This document shows positions 1 through 5,884 of a stretch of 7,533 bases of DNA, piece by piece. This DNA is from Bacillota bacterium. Lineage in GTDB: Bacteria > Bacillota > Dehalobacteriia > UBA4068. The position numbers were made by a program, and so were the translations under genes. Within the stretch, counting starts at the first letter, position 1; the number at the start of each line of letters is the position of its first letter. A model generated the notes under the pieces. That model did not search any database. It saw only the letters and a list, made by a program, of their open reading frames with translations, and was not told the origin of the DNA. The stretch is taken from assembly GCA_017439615.1 (NCBI GenBank), contig JAFSIU010000086.1, forward strand, positions 1 to 7,533, given 5' to 3'.

Positions 1-408
1 ATATTCGAGCAGAGGTCTTGCAACAAGCAAACCGATGACCATAGTCAATACGGAAACAATTGCTGCAAGCGTAATGCAATTGCCCACAGTACGCGACAGC
101 GCTTCGCGATTTCCGGCTCCATAATATTGAGCAATAACAATACCTGCGCCTGTGGAAATGCCGACAAAAAGTGCCAGCAGCAAATTGAAAATCGGCATGG
201 AGCTGCCGACTGCCGAAAGCGCATTATCACCTACATAATAACCCACGACCGCTGAGTCAACTGCATTATAAAGCTGCTGTGCCAGATTTCCGATGAGCAT
301 TGGTACTGCAAATTCCGTGAGCCTTTTCCACGGAGCACCCTCGCTCATATCATGCGCAGCAAAGAGTTTCTTCAATCGCATTATCAAACTTGTCACATTT
401 ATACTCAA
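1..408 (-). CDS. MATE-family multidrug efflux transporter, N-terminal part (runs off left edge)
   Basis: This is the first 136 codons of a MATE (multidrug and toxic compound extrusion) transporter; the 3' part lies outside the window. Family members are 12-helix inner-membrane proteins that export drugs or metabolites in exchange for Na+ or H+. The sequence shows the usual MATE opening: DMSEGAPWKRLTEFAVPM (residues 20-37), then GNLAQQLYNAVDSAVVGYYVG (40-60), a hydrophobic helix with IFNLLLALFVGISTGAGIVIAQYYGA (73-98), and NREALSRTVGN before a third hydrophobic stretch (about 110-130). I chose the TTG start at 408 because a GGGAGAG ribosome binding site lies 5 bases upstream; the in-frame ATG at 381 (residue 10) has none. 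The gene has its own promoter and is separated from the upstream phosphatase operon by a terminator. Family assignment is firm. Substrate is unknown. Confidence 0.9.
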   Translation of the reverse strand, partial: MSINVTSLIMRLKKLFAAHDMSEGAPWKRLTEFAVPMLIGNLAQQLYNAVDSAVVGYYVGDNALSAVGSSMPIFNLLLALFVGISTGAGIVIAQYYGAGNREALSRTVGNCITLAAIVSVLTMVIGLLVARPLLEY

Positions 409-413
409 TTTTT

Positions 414-420
414 CTCTCCC
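414..420 (-). promoter_or_regulatory. Ribosome binding site supporting the TTG start of the MATE gene
   Basis: On the minus strand GGGAGAG is followed by five A residues and then TTG at 408. The alternative ATG at 381 is preceded by TTGATA with no purine-rich site, so this element decides the start. Confidence 0.6.
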
Positions 421-464
421 ATAGACAGTAAAATCAGACCTTTTTGTTAATCACCATAAGGCAT

Positions 465-493
465 ATAATAACACTTCTGCAGCAGACATTCAA
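465..493 (-). promoter_or_regulatory. Candidate sigma-A promoter for the MATE gene
   Basis: Minus strand: -35 TTGAAT (493-488), a 17-base spacer, and -10 TATTAT (470-465) with an upstream TGT that makes an extended -10. The -10 matches the consensus at five of six bases and the -35 at four of six, at optimal spacing. The predicted transcription start is near 458, giving a leader of about 50 bases before the TTG start. Assigned by eye. Confidence 0.55.
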
Positions 494-649
494 ATGTTTT
501 ATTCGGAAATAATAAACAGCGTTTCCTAAAAACAGTTGAAATATTCGCAAACAAACTGCCTGTTCAAAGCACACACAAACAAAACAACGTAAAAAACTGT
601 TATTTAGCATTTGTTTTATTAATAATACAATCCAAAAACTTCTTTCTGC

Positions 650-678
650 AAAAAAAGCCTCTTATCAAAGAGGCTTTT
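650..678 (-). terminator. Intrinsic terminator of the sbcD-sbcC-phosphatase operon
   Basis: A perfect 11-base-pair stem, AAAAGCCTCTT at 653-663 paired with AAGAGGCTTTT at 668-678, closes a 4-base loop. Read on the minus strand it is followed by an uninterrupted run of seven T residues (656-650). It begins 15 bases after the phosphatase stop codon, the expected place for a Rho-independent terminator of the operon. The plus-strand side has only four T residues within the stem, so termination is directed mainly at minus-strand transcripts. Confidence 0.88.
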
Positions 679-693
679 CGGGAATATATCAGC

Positions 694-1137
694 TTATAAA
701 GTTTCCAACAAAGCACGGCAGCCTTCATTGATATCACGCCATGTCTCTCCGAAATCACGGGTATACCATGGATCTGCAACATCTTTAGGCGTATCCGTAT
801 AATCCATCAGGCGTTTGAGCTTGCCCTCCGTATCGTCAAAAAAGAGACGCATATTGCGCATATTGGATTGATCCATTCCGATTATCAGGTCAAATTCCGC
901 ATAATCCGCATTTGTGAGTCGGCGGGCAGTTTTGCCATGACATTCGATACCATGAGAGGCAAGCAGTTTTGCGACAGGAGGATAAACGGGATTGCCTATT
1001 TCTTCTGCGCTTGTTGCTGCTGATGCGATATAAAACTCATCTTCTCTGCCCGCCTTTTTGACCATATCCTTCATAACAAACTCTGCCATAGGGCTGCGAC
1101 AGATATTACCTAAGCATACAAAAAGTATTTTCTTCAT
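694..1137 (-). CDS. Low-molecular-weight protein tyrosine phosphatase
   Basis: This 147-residue protein is a complete cytoplasmic LMW-PTP, an enzyme that hydrolyses phosphotyrosine (in some relatives phosphoarginine) through a cysteinyl-phosphate intermediate. The P-loop CLGNICRS is at residues 8-15 (nucleophile C8, phosphate-binding R14, S15). The general acid is D122 in DPWYTRDF (122-129), and the DLIIGMDQSN segment (83-92) is typical of the fold. Length is normal for the family. The ATG at 1137 has an AAAGGAG site 7 bases upstream. It starts 16 bases after the sbcC stop and is followed by the operon terminator, so it is very probably the last gene of the sbcDC operon. The substrate cannot be predicted: relatives act on capsule-related tyrosine kinases or, as with YwlE, on arginine phosphate. 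Arsenate reductase of the ArsC type shares the fold, but the DPWY acid loop favours a phosphatase. Confidence 0.92.
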   Translation of the reverse strand: MKKILFVCLGNICRSPMAEFVMKDMVKKAGREDEFYIASAATSAEEIGNPVYPPVAKLLASHGIECHGKTARRLTNADYAEFDLIIGMDQSNMRNMRLFFDDTEGKLKRLMDYTDTPKDVADPWYTRDFGETWRDINEGCRALLETL

Positions 1138-1153
1138 TTTTTGCTCCTTTGTT

Positions 1154-3919
1154 TCACACTATGATTTGTGCAGTGCTGCCGCCGCTTTTCTCCTTGCGGA
1201 CAATGATTTGCTTATCGGTTTTGGTCTTCAGCTCAGAAACATGAGAAATAATACCGATGAGTCGGTTTTCGGCACTGAGGCTTGTCAGTGCACGCCATGC
1301 CTGATTGAGAGTTTCTTCATCCAAGGAGCCGAAGCCCTCATCCACAAACATGGTTTCGAGATGAATTCCGCCTGCTGACATTTGTATTTCCTCTGAAAGC
1401 CCCAATGCCAAAGACAAGGATGCGATGAAGGATTCGCCGCCGGAAAGCGTTTTCACACTGCGCAGACTGCCGTTATAGTGATCAACAACATCAAGCTCCA
1501 GACCGCTTTGGGCACGCATATTGCCTGCTTCCTGACGGCGTCTGAGCTCATATTTGTTATCCGACATTTTCAGCAGATGGATATTGGCACGGCGCAGAAT
1601 ACGGTCGAAATAGGTTTTCTGCACATAGGTTTCAAGCATAATCTTTTCTTTGCCTGTGATATTACCGTTGGCAGTATTGGAAAGGTCGTTCAGCCACATC
1701 CATTTTTTGTCAAGAGCCGACAGCACTGCCGATTTTTGTTCCAAATTTTTCAGAATCGATCTGTTCACAAGCAAATTGCTGTTGAGATAATCCACATTTA
1801 TCTGCAGCTGTTTCCTGATGAGTAAAAGCTCTTGCTGCTTGGACTGCAGCTCATCGACTGCAACTTCTTTGGCATCTTTCAGCAAGGACTGCAGCTGTGC
1901 AATTCTTGCACGCAGCACATCCTGCTTCTCCTTGCCATTATTAAAAGCAATTTCCGCCTTTTTCAAGGCAGCAGAAAGCTCATTGATATTTTTTCTGATT
2001 TCTGCAATTTCAGCTTCAGCAAGGCTTTTTTCTGCAAATCTCAGATTCTGTGCAATCTGTGAGTGTTGCTTCTGCAATTCCAAAAGCCTGCTTTCAGAAG
2101 CACTAAGCTGATTCTTCAAGGCAAAGCAATCTGCTTCTTTCACATCACGCTCCTGCTCAAATAGAGGGATTTGCTGTTCCAGCTTTTGTTTGCGGGCAAT
2201 TTTTGAATTCTCGGAGATAAGAGCATTGTCAAGGGTTTTCAGATTGTTGTCAATTTCGGACAGAAGCTGAGCAATATATGAATTTGCATTCTGCCAGTCG
2301 ATAGCTTCAAAATGCTCCTGCAGGGACTTCAAGGCAGCTTCTTTTTGTGCGGTATAAATACCGTTTATCTCACCTGCTTTGGTGCTTTTTTGATTCGCAA
2401 TGCCGCGTGCCTTTTCTGCAGCGGCTTCTGCAGCTTCTACTTCATCTTTTGCAGGTGCGCCGGAAGAAAGAACGGCTTTTTGGGGATGCGAAAGTGAACC
2501 GCAAACCGGACAAGGTTCGCCTTCAATCAATTGGGATGCCATCATGCCTGCCTGTTCATCATTGAAAGCCTTACGCTTGGCGACAGCTTCAGCCAAAAGC
2601 TTATCTGCTTGTGCCATTGCCTGCGCATAAGCCTGACGAGCCTGCTGCAGCAAAAGAGCTGTTTGCTCCGTTGACTTGATTTCGTCCTGCAGATTCAGAA
2701 TATCTTCTTTCTGCTCTTTTTGTTTGGTCTTTTCGGCAAGAAGTCTGACTTTTTCGGCTTCGGCACCTGAAAGCTCGGGCAGCTCGGCCTTTTTGGCTTT
2801 CAGATCTTCCTGCAAGGCTGCCAGAGCCTGCTGTTTGTGCGAATAATCATCATTTATCTGCTGAATTTGCTTCTGTAATACAATGATTTCATTCTTCTTA
2901 CTTTGCAGCTCATCATAATCCTGCAAAGCTGCCTCTGCTTCAGCGGCCTTATTCATCAACAGCGGGATTTGTTCTGCATTTTTTCTTTGTTCATCCACAT
3001 CCTTGAGCAATTCGTCAAGATGCGGCAAAGAAGCTTCATATTCAGCAGAAGCATTTTGCAGCTCATTTCTGGCCTTTTGCCATTCTGCTGCCGCTGCCAG
3101 CAATGCGACCAATTCATCCAGCTGTTTTTGTAAAGCATTGGTCTCTTCATTAAGCTTTGTGCTTGCGGTTTCACCACCTGCAATGAGTTGCTGCAGCAAG
3201 GAGATCACATCATCAATCAGTAGCTCACCATTTTTGGCTTTGGCTGCTTCAATACTCAGAACATCATTGGCATCGCAGCGTATCTCATTGATATATTGCT
3301 GCACACTGCTTTTTGCAGCTTCCCTTTCTCTTTTCACCTCATTGGCACTTTGCTTTACTTTTTCCTGAAAGGCATTATAAATATTTGTTTTGAACAGATT
3401 GCGGAAGATTTCTATGCGTTCATTGGTAGGCGCAAGCAAAAGCTTCAGAAAATCACCTTGGGCTATCATTGCAATCTGCGAGAATTGATCCTTGTCCACT
3501 CCGATGATATCCCTGATGGCTCTGTCGACTTCCTTGGTTTTGTTCACTATCATCCCATTGGAACATATCAGCTCGGCATTCGCTTTTTCCTGCGTTGTGC
3601 CATCGCCGCGGCGGCTTTTTCTTTGATATTCGGGATTGCGTTTTATCCTGTATTCTTTGCCGCCATTGGTAAAAAGCAGTTCGACAAAGGTCGGAGTCTC
3701 TTCATCGGCATATTTTGAACGCAGCATAGAGGTCTCGCGGTTCTTGCCGCTCGGTTCACCATAAAGCGCATAGGTTATGGCATCAAAAATGGTAGTCTTG
3801 CCTGCACCGGTATCACCGCTGATGAGATAAAGACCGTTGTTGCCAAGCTTTTCAAGATCAAGCTCTGTCAATGCGGCATAAGGCCCAAAAGCAGAAATTT
3901 TCAGTTTCAAAGGTCTCAT
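1154..3919 (-). CDS. sbcC: Exonuclease subunit SbcC (Rad50-like SMC ATPase)
   Basis: SbcC is the ATPase and DNA-tethering subunit of the SbcCD nuclease, which opens hairpins and processes protein-blocked or broken DNA ends. The 921-residue protein shows the full split-ABC layout: Walker A GDTGAGKTT at 35-43, Q-loop Q154 in MIAQGDF, two long Ala/Glu/Lys/Gln-rich coiled-coil arms (about 180-455 and 490-735), and a zinc hook CPVC (C470, C473) almost exactly in the middle. The C-terminal half has the signature LSGGES (825-830), Walker B MFVDEGFG (857-864; D860, E861), D-loop SLDEE (865-869) and switch H893 in ISH. It is shorter than E. coli SbcC (1048), mainly in the arms. The ATG at 3919 overlaps the sbcD stop (ATGA) and has an AAGGAGG site inside the sbcD 3' end, which suggests translational coupling. 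Confidence 0.97.
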   Translation of the reverse strand: MRPLKLKISAFGPYAALTELDLEKLGNNGLYLISGDTGAGKTTIFDAITYALYGEPSGKNRETSMLRSKYADEETPTFVELLFTNGGKEYRIKRNPEYQRKSRRGDGTTQEKANAELICSNGMIVNKTKEVDRAIRDIIGVDKDQFSQIAMIAQGDFLKLLLAPTNERIEIFRNLFKTNIYNAFQEKVKQSANEVKREREAAKSSVQQYINEIRCDANDVLSIEAAKAKNGELLIDDVISLLQQLIAGGETASTKLNEETNALQKQLDELVALLAAAAEWQKARNELQNASAEYEASLPHLDELLKDVDEQRKNAEQIPLLMNKAAEAEAALQDYDELQSKKNEIIVLQKQIQQINDDYSHKQQALAALQEDLKAKKAELPELSGAEAEKVRLLAEKTKQKEQKEDILNLQDEIKSTEQTALLLQQARQAYAQAMAQADKLLAEAVAKRKAFNDEQAGMMASQLIEGEPCPVCGSLSHPQKAVLSSGAPAKDEVEAAEAAAEKARGIANQKSTKAGEINGIYTAQKEAALKSLQEHFEAIDWQNANSYIAQLLSEIDNNLKTLDNALISENSKIARKQKLEQQIPLFEQERDVKEADCFALKNQLSASESRLLELQKQHSQIAQNLRFAEKSLAEAEIAEIRKNINELSAALKKAEIAFNNGKEKQDVLRARIAQLQSLLKDAKEVAVDELQSKQQELLLIRKQLQINVDYLNSNLLVNRSILKNLEQKSAVLSALDKKWMWLNDLSNTANGNITGKEKIMLETYVQKTYFDRILRRANIHLLKMSDNKYELRRRQEAGNMRAQSGLELDVVDHYNGSLRSVKTLSGGESFIASLSLALGLSEEIQMSAGGIHLETMFVDEGFGSLDEETLNQAWRALTSLSAENRLIGIISHVSELKTKTDKQIIVRKEKSGGSTAQIIV
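2501..2512 (-). other. sbcC: Codons of the SbcC zinc-hook motif CPVC
   Basis: These four codons encode C470-P-V-C473 at the tip of the coiled coil. In Rad50/SbcC proteins this CxxC pairs with that of a second molecule around one Zn2+ ion to join two complexes. Both cysteines are intact. Confidence 0.85.
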
Positions 3920-5052
3920 GCTTTTTCCTCCTTAAGCTTTTCAAACAAATCACAGACAAATGACATTTGTTCTTCGCTCATTTCTTTGCCATTCTGATCG
4001 GTATAGAATTCGGCAAAAATCTCCGACTCACTTTTTTGCTCCGGATTTTCGATATTATCGATAACAGCACGGCTTCTGGTACGCTTGTTGTCATATACCA
4101 ATTGCATTATATTGGGATAAATCAGACGCAGACGGCTGAGTGCATCTGGAACATCATCTTCATCGGTCAGTACTATACGAATGAAATCATCGGTTGCCGT
4201 TCCTTCATAGTTCGCCTTCAGGGTCAGCTCATCATAGCTGCCCTTGAGCTCACGCCAATCATGCTTGGGGATCAGCGGTATTGTATGCAAGTCTATATCG
4301 CCTTTTTCGCCCATATCGATGACGGTCAACGATTTTTTATGCGATTTTTCCGAGAAGGAATATTTCAGGGGAGTTCCGCAATAGCGCACAGTTTCTCTGC
4401 CAACGCTTTGCGGGCCGTGAATATGCCCCAAAGCGACATAATCAAAAGCATCAAAAAGCGATGTATCCACATTATCCGAGCCGCCGACCGAAATTTCCTC
4501 GGATTCGGAGCGTGATGCACCTGTTACAAACTGATGGGTGATGAGAATATTCCTTTCTGCCGCATTTATGTTCATATTCGCGATTGCAATTTTCACCGCA
4601 TCGCTGTAGCTTTCTATCGTCTCATCGGGGAATCTGCTTCTCACATGCACAGGCTTGATGAAGGGCAAAAGATAAAAATTGAGCGTACCGAACTCATCGC
4701 TAAGCGTGATGGGCTCAACTTCACCGCTATAAACAGGAGAAAGATATATGCCGCCTCTTTGCATAATGCCGGAGCCAAAGGAAAGTCTTTCGGCGGAATC
4801 ATGATTGCCGCTGATGATAAAGACCTTCAAGCCGCGGCTTGATAAGGCTGTCAGAAACTTGTCCAAAAGCAAGACCGCTTCGGCAGAGGGCAAGGTCTTG
4901 TCATAGACATCGCCTGCAATGATGACTGCATCAGGCTTTTCTTCATCAATAATATTCAGAATTTTGAGCAGGATATATTCCTGTTCTTCGAGCATTGGAT
5001 ATTCATTGACACGCTTGCCGATATGCAGATCGGATAAATGTATGATTCGCAT
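3916..5052 (-). CDS. sbcD: Exonuclease subunit SbcD (Mre11-like nuclease)
   Basis: SbcD is the Mn2+-dependent nuclease subunit of SbcCD, with 3'-5' exonuclease and endonuclease activity on hairpins and blocked ends. The calcineurin-like phosphoesterase motifs are all present (numbered from the ATG at 5052): DLH (D8, H10), GDVYD (G47-D51), GNHD (82-85), TH at 172-173, and GHIH (209-212). A capping and SbcC-binding region follows to residue 378, near the usual length. I place the start at 5052: GAGG (5063-5060) is 7 bases from that ATG but only one base from the in-frame ATG at 5058, which would add just two residues (MK). The 5052 start also gives the family's typical MRIIHLSDLHIGK opening. 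The gene is first in the operon, lies downstream of a promoter and LexA-like box, and its stop overlaps the sbcC start. Confidence 0.96.
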   Translation of the reverse strand: MRIIHLSDLHIGKRVNEYPMLEEQEYILLKILNIIDEEKPDAVIIAGDVYDKTLPSAEAVLLLDKFLTALSSRGLKVFIISGNHDSAERLSFGSGIMQRGGIYLSPVYSGEVEPITLSDEFGTLNFYLLPFIKPVHVRSRFPDETIESYSDAVKIAIANMNINAAERNILITHQFVTGASRSESEEISVGGSDNVDTSLFDAFDYVALGHIHGPQSVGRETVRYCGTPLKYSFSEKSHKKSLTVIDMGEKGDIDLHTIPLIPKHDWRELKGSYDELTLKANYEGTATDDFIRIVLTDEDDVPDALSRLRLIYPNIMQLVYDNKRTRSRAVIDNIENPEQKSESEIFAEFYTDQNGKEMSEEQMSFVCDLFEKLKEEKA

Positions 5053-5059
5053 TTTCATT

Positions 5060-5063
5060 CCTC
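5060..5063 (-). promoter_or_regulatory. Ribosome binding site that decides the sbcD start
   Basis: Minus strand reads GCGAGGAATGAAAATG. The GAGG core is one base from the first ATG (5058) and seven bases from the second (5052). Only the second spacing is workable for initiation. Confidence 0.6.
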
Positions 5064-5089
5064 GCTTGATTTCAAGTTAAACTGGCAGC

Positions 5090-5103
5090 CGAACAGTTGT
5101 TTG
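5090..5103. promoter_or_regulatory. Putative LexA/DinR (SOS) box upstream of sbcDC
   Basis: The 14-mer CGAACAGTTGTTTG fits the Bacillus-type LexA consensus CGAACRNRYGTTYG at every position but one (T where R is expected at position 8). It preserves the palindromic GAAC-N4-GTTY core. It lies between the predicted sbcD transcription start (about 5109) and the sbcD start codon, just downstream of the -10, where a bound repressor would block RNA polymerase. This is a consensus match by eye; LexA itself is not encoded in the window. Confidence 0.6.
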
Positions 5104-5115
5104 TTTAGTGAATTT

Positions 5116-5144
5116 ATTTTACCACATCATAGAGTTTTTGAAAA
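5116..5144 (-). promoter_or_regulatory. Candidate sigma-A promoter of the sbcD-sbcC-phosphatase operon
   Basis: Minus strand: -35 TTTTCA (5144-5139), a 17-base spacer, and -10 TAAAAT (5121-5116) preceded by TGG, an extended -10. The -10 matches five of six consensus bases and the -35 four of six. The expected start near 5109 gives a leader of about 57 bases that contains the LexA-like box. Confidence 0.55.
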
Positions 5145-5155
5145 TAGCGGCAATT

Positions 5156-5184
5156 TCGACAAAATAAAACTCGTCGTATATTTT
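5156..5184 (+). promoter_or_regulatory. Weak candidate promoter for spoVT
   Basis: Plus strand: TCGACA (5156-5161), a 17-base spacer, and TATTTT (5179-5184), resembling sigma-A elements. TATATT at 5177 is an alternative -10 with a 15-base spacer. In B. subtilis spoVT is transcribed by the forespore factor sigma-G; I could not find a correctly spaced sigma-G pair, so the true promoter is uncertain. Confidence 0.3.
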
Positions 5185-5244
5185 TTGCAGAAATTCAAAT
5201 AATATCCTCACAAAGAAATTTGAAAAAGGCTATTAAACTGCCGG

Positions 5245-5252
5245 AAAAGGAG
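5245..5252 (+). promoter_or_regulatory. Ribosome binding site fixing the spoVT start
   Basis: AAAAGGAG ends six bases before the ATG at 5259. A longer frame could begin at TTG 5220, but that codon has no ribosome binding site and would add 13 residues absent from SpoVT proteins. Confidence 0.75.
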
Positions 5253-5258
5253 AAAGAT

Positions 5259-5825
5259 ATGAAAGCTACAGGAATTGTCCGCCGCATCGATGATCTCGGA
5301 CGAGTTGTGATCCCTAAGGAGCTGCGCCGCACCCTGAGGATAAGAGAGGGAGATCCGCTTGAGATATATGTTAACCGTGAGGGCGAAGTGATATTGAAAA
5401 AATATTCCCCGCTTTGCGAATTAGGGAATTTTGCCAAGGAATATGCTGAGGCAATGAATGAAAGCATCGGTAAAACAGTGCTCATCACCGACCGCGACAG
5501 CATCATCGCCGTCAGCGGCGCACCCAAGAAGGATTTTATGGGCAAATCCATCGGGCAGGCTGTGGAGCTTGCCATGCAGGAAAGAAAGAGCATCTCGCAT
5601 AAGCATGAAAGCGATGCCTCACCCAAGGGAAATATTGTTTATGAAGATAATGGCGAAGAAAGCTACCGCTTCACCTGCGAGCTTATCAACCCGATTGTTT
5701 CGCAGGGAGATACAGTTGGCACTGTTATCATCGCGGACAGGCACAATGCCGACAGCATCGGCGAGGTGGAAAGCAAGCTGTGCGAAACAGCAGCATCATT
5801 TTTGGCAAAACAAATGGAGCAATAA
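5259..5825 (+). CDS. spoVT: Stage V sporulation protein T, AbrB-family regulator (SpoVT)
   Basis: SpoVT is a DNA-binding regulator that in B. subtilis tunes sigma-G genes in the forespore and affects spore coat and germination. The 188-residue protein begins MKATGIVRRIDDLGRVVIPK, essentially identical to the known SpoVT start. It has a swapped-hairpin AbrB domain at residues 1 to about 50 (RRIDDLGRVVIPKELRRTLRIREGDPLEIYV). A GAF-like domain (about 55-188) follows, with ELGNFAKEYAEAMNESIG, VLITDRDSIIAVSGAPKKDF, and the typical end GEVESKLCETAASFLAKQMEQ. As I remember it, the B. subtilis protein is 178 residues, so this one seems about 10 longer, with the extra length in the variable part of the GAF-like domain (about 112-140). 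It is transcribed alone, divergent from sbcD and convergent with nhaC. Orthology is strong; a role in actual sporulation here is inferred. Confidence 0.95.
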   Translation: MKATGIVRRIDDLGRVVIPKELRRTLRIREGDPLEIYVNREGEVILKKYSPLCELGNFAKEYAEAMNESIGKTVLITDRDSIIAVSGAPKKDFMGKSIGQAVELAMQERKSISHKHESDASPKGNIVYEDNGEESYRFTCELINPIVSQGDTVGTVIIADRHNADSIGEVESKLCETAASFLAKQMEQ

Positions 5826-5858
5826 AAAAGAGCACGGTCAAAAGGACCGTGCTCTTTA
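5826..5858. terminator. Bidirectional intrinsic terminator between convergent spoVT and nhaC
   Basis: A perfect 13-base-pair stem, AAAGAGCACGGTC at 5827-5839 with GACCGTGCTCTTT at 5845-5857, encloses a 5-base loop. It starts directly after the spoVT stop and lies 27 bases beyond the nhaC stop. On the minus strand the stem runs into six consecutive T residues (5829-5824), a good terminator for nhaC. On the plus strand the tail is only CTTTATG, so termination of spoVT may be weaker. Confidence 0.85.
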
Positions 5859-5884
5859 TGATTTCAGCTTAGCGCAGACAGAGA

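Larger units (their letters stand above)
409..649. other. AT-rich intergenic region between the phosphatase operon terminator and the MATE gene
   Basis: This stretch holds the MATE ribosome binding site and promoter described separately. The rest, about 494-649, is AT-rich with several AAACAA-like runs. I see no convincing open reading frame, RNA gene, riboswitch or repeat array in it. Confidence 0.5.

Noticed and set aside
549..565. Second LexA-like site (AAAC ... GTTC) upstream of the MATE gene
   Set aside because: The half-sites are separated by five bases rather than four and the outer positions do not match; it is also far upstream of the MATE promoter.
3296..3718. 140-residue plus-strand frame within sbcC, and similar shorter plus-strand frames across sbcC and sbcD
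   Set aside because: All are antisense to well-supported SbcC/SbcD coding sequence, show no recognisable domains, and have no gene-like initiation context.
5110..5131. Possible sigma-G promoter for spoVT (GAATT ... CATCATA)
   Set aside because: CATCATA fits the sigma-G -10 pattern CATNNTA, but the only nearby -35-like element is 10 bases away, too close to work, and these bases overlap the better-supported minus-strand sbcD promoter.
5194..5224. Inverted repeat TTCAAAT / ATTTGAA upstream of spoVT as an operator or hairpin
   Set aside because: Only seven AT-rich base pairs with a 17-base gap; this is expected by chance in such AT-rich sequence.
5220..5258. Longer spoVT reading frame starting at TTG 5220
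   Set aside because: There is no ribosome binding site at the TTG, and the strong AAAAGGAG before ATG 5259 gives the canonical SpoVT N-terminus.
5195..5626. 143-residue minus-strand frame across spoVT and its upstream region
   Set aside because: It overlaps the nearly invariant SpoVT N-terminus on the other strand, and its translation is low-complexity Ser/Leu-rich with no family resemblance.
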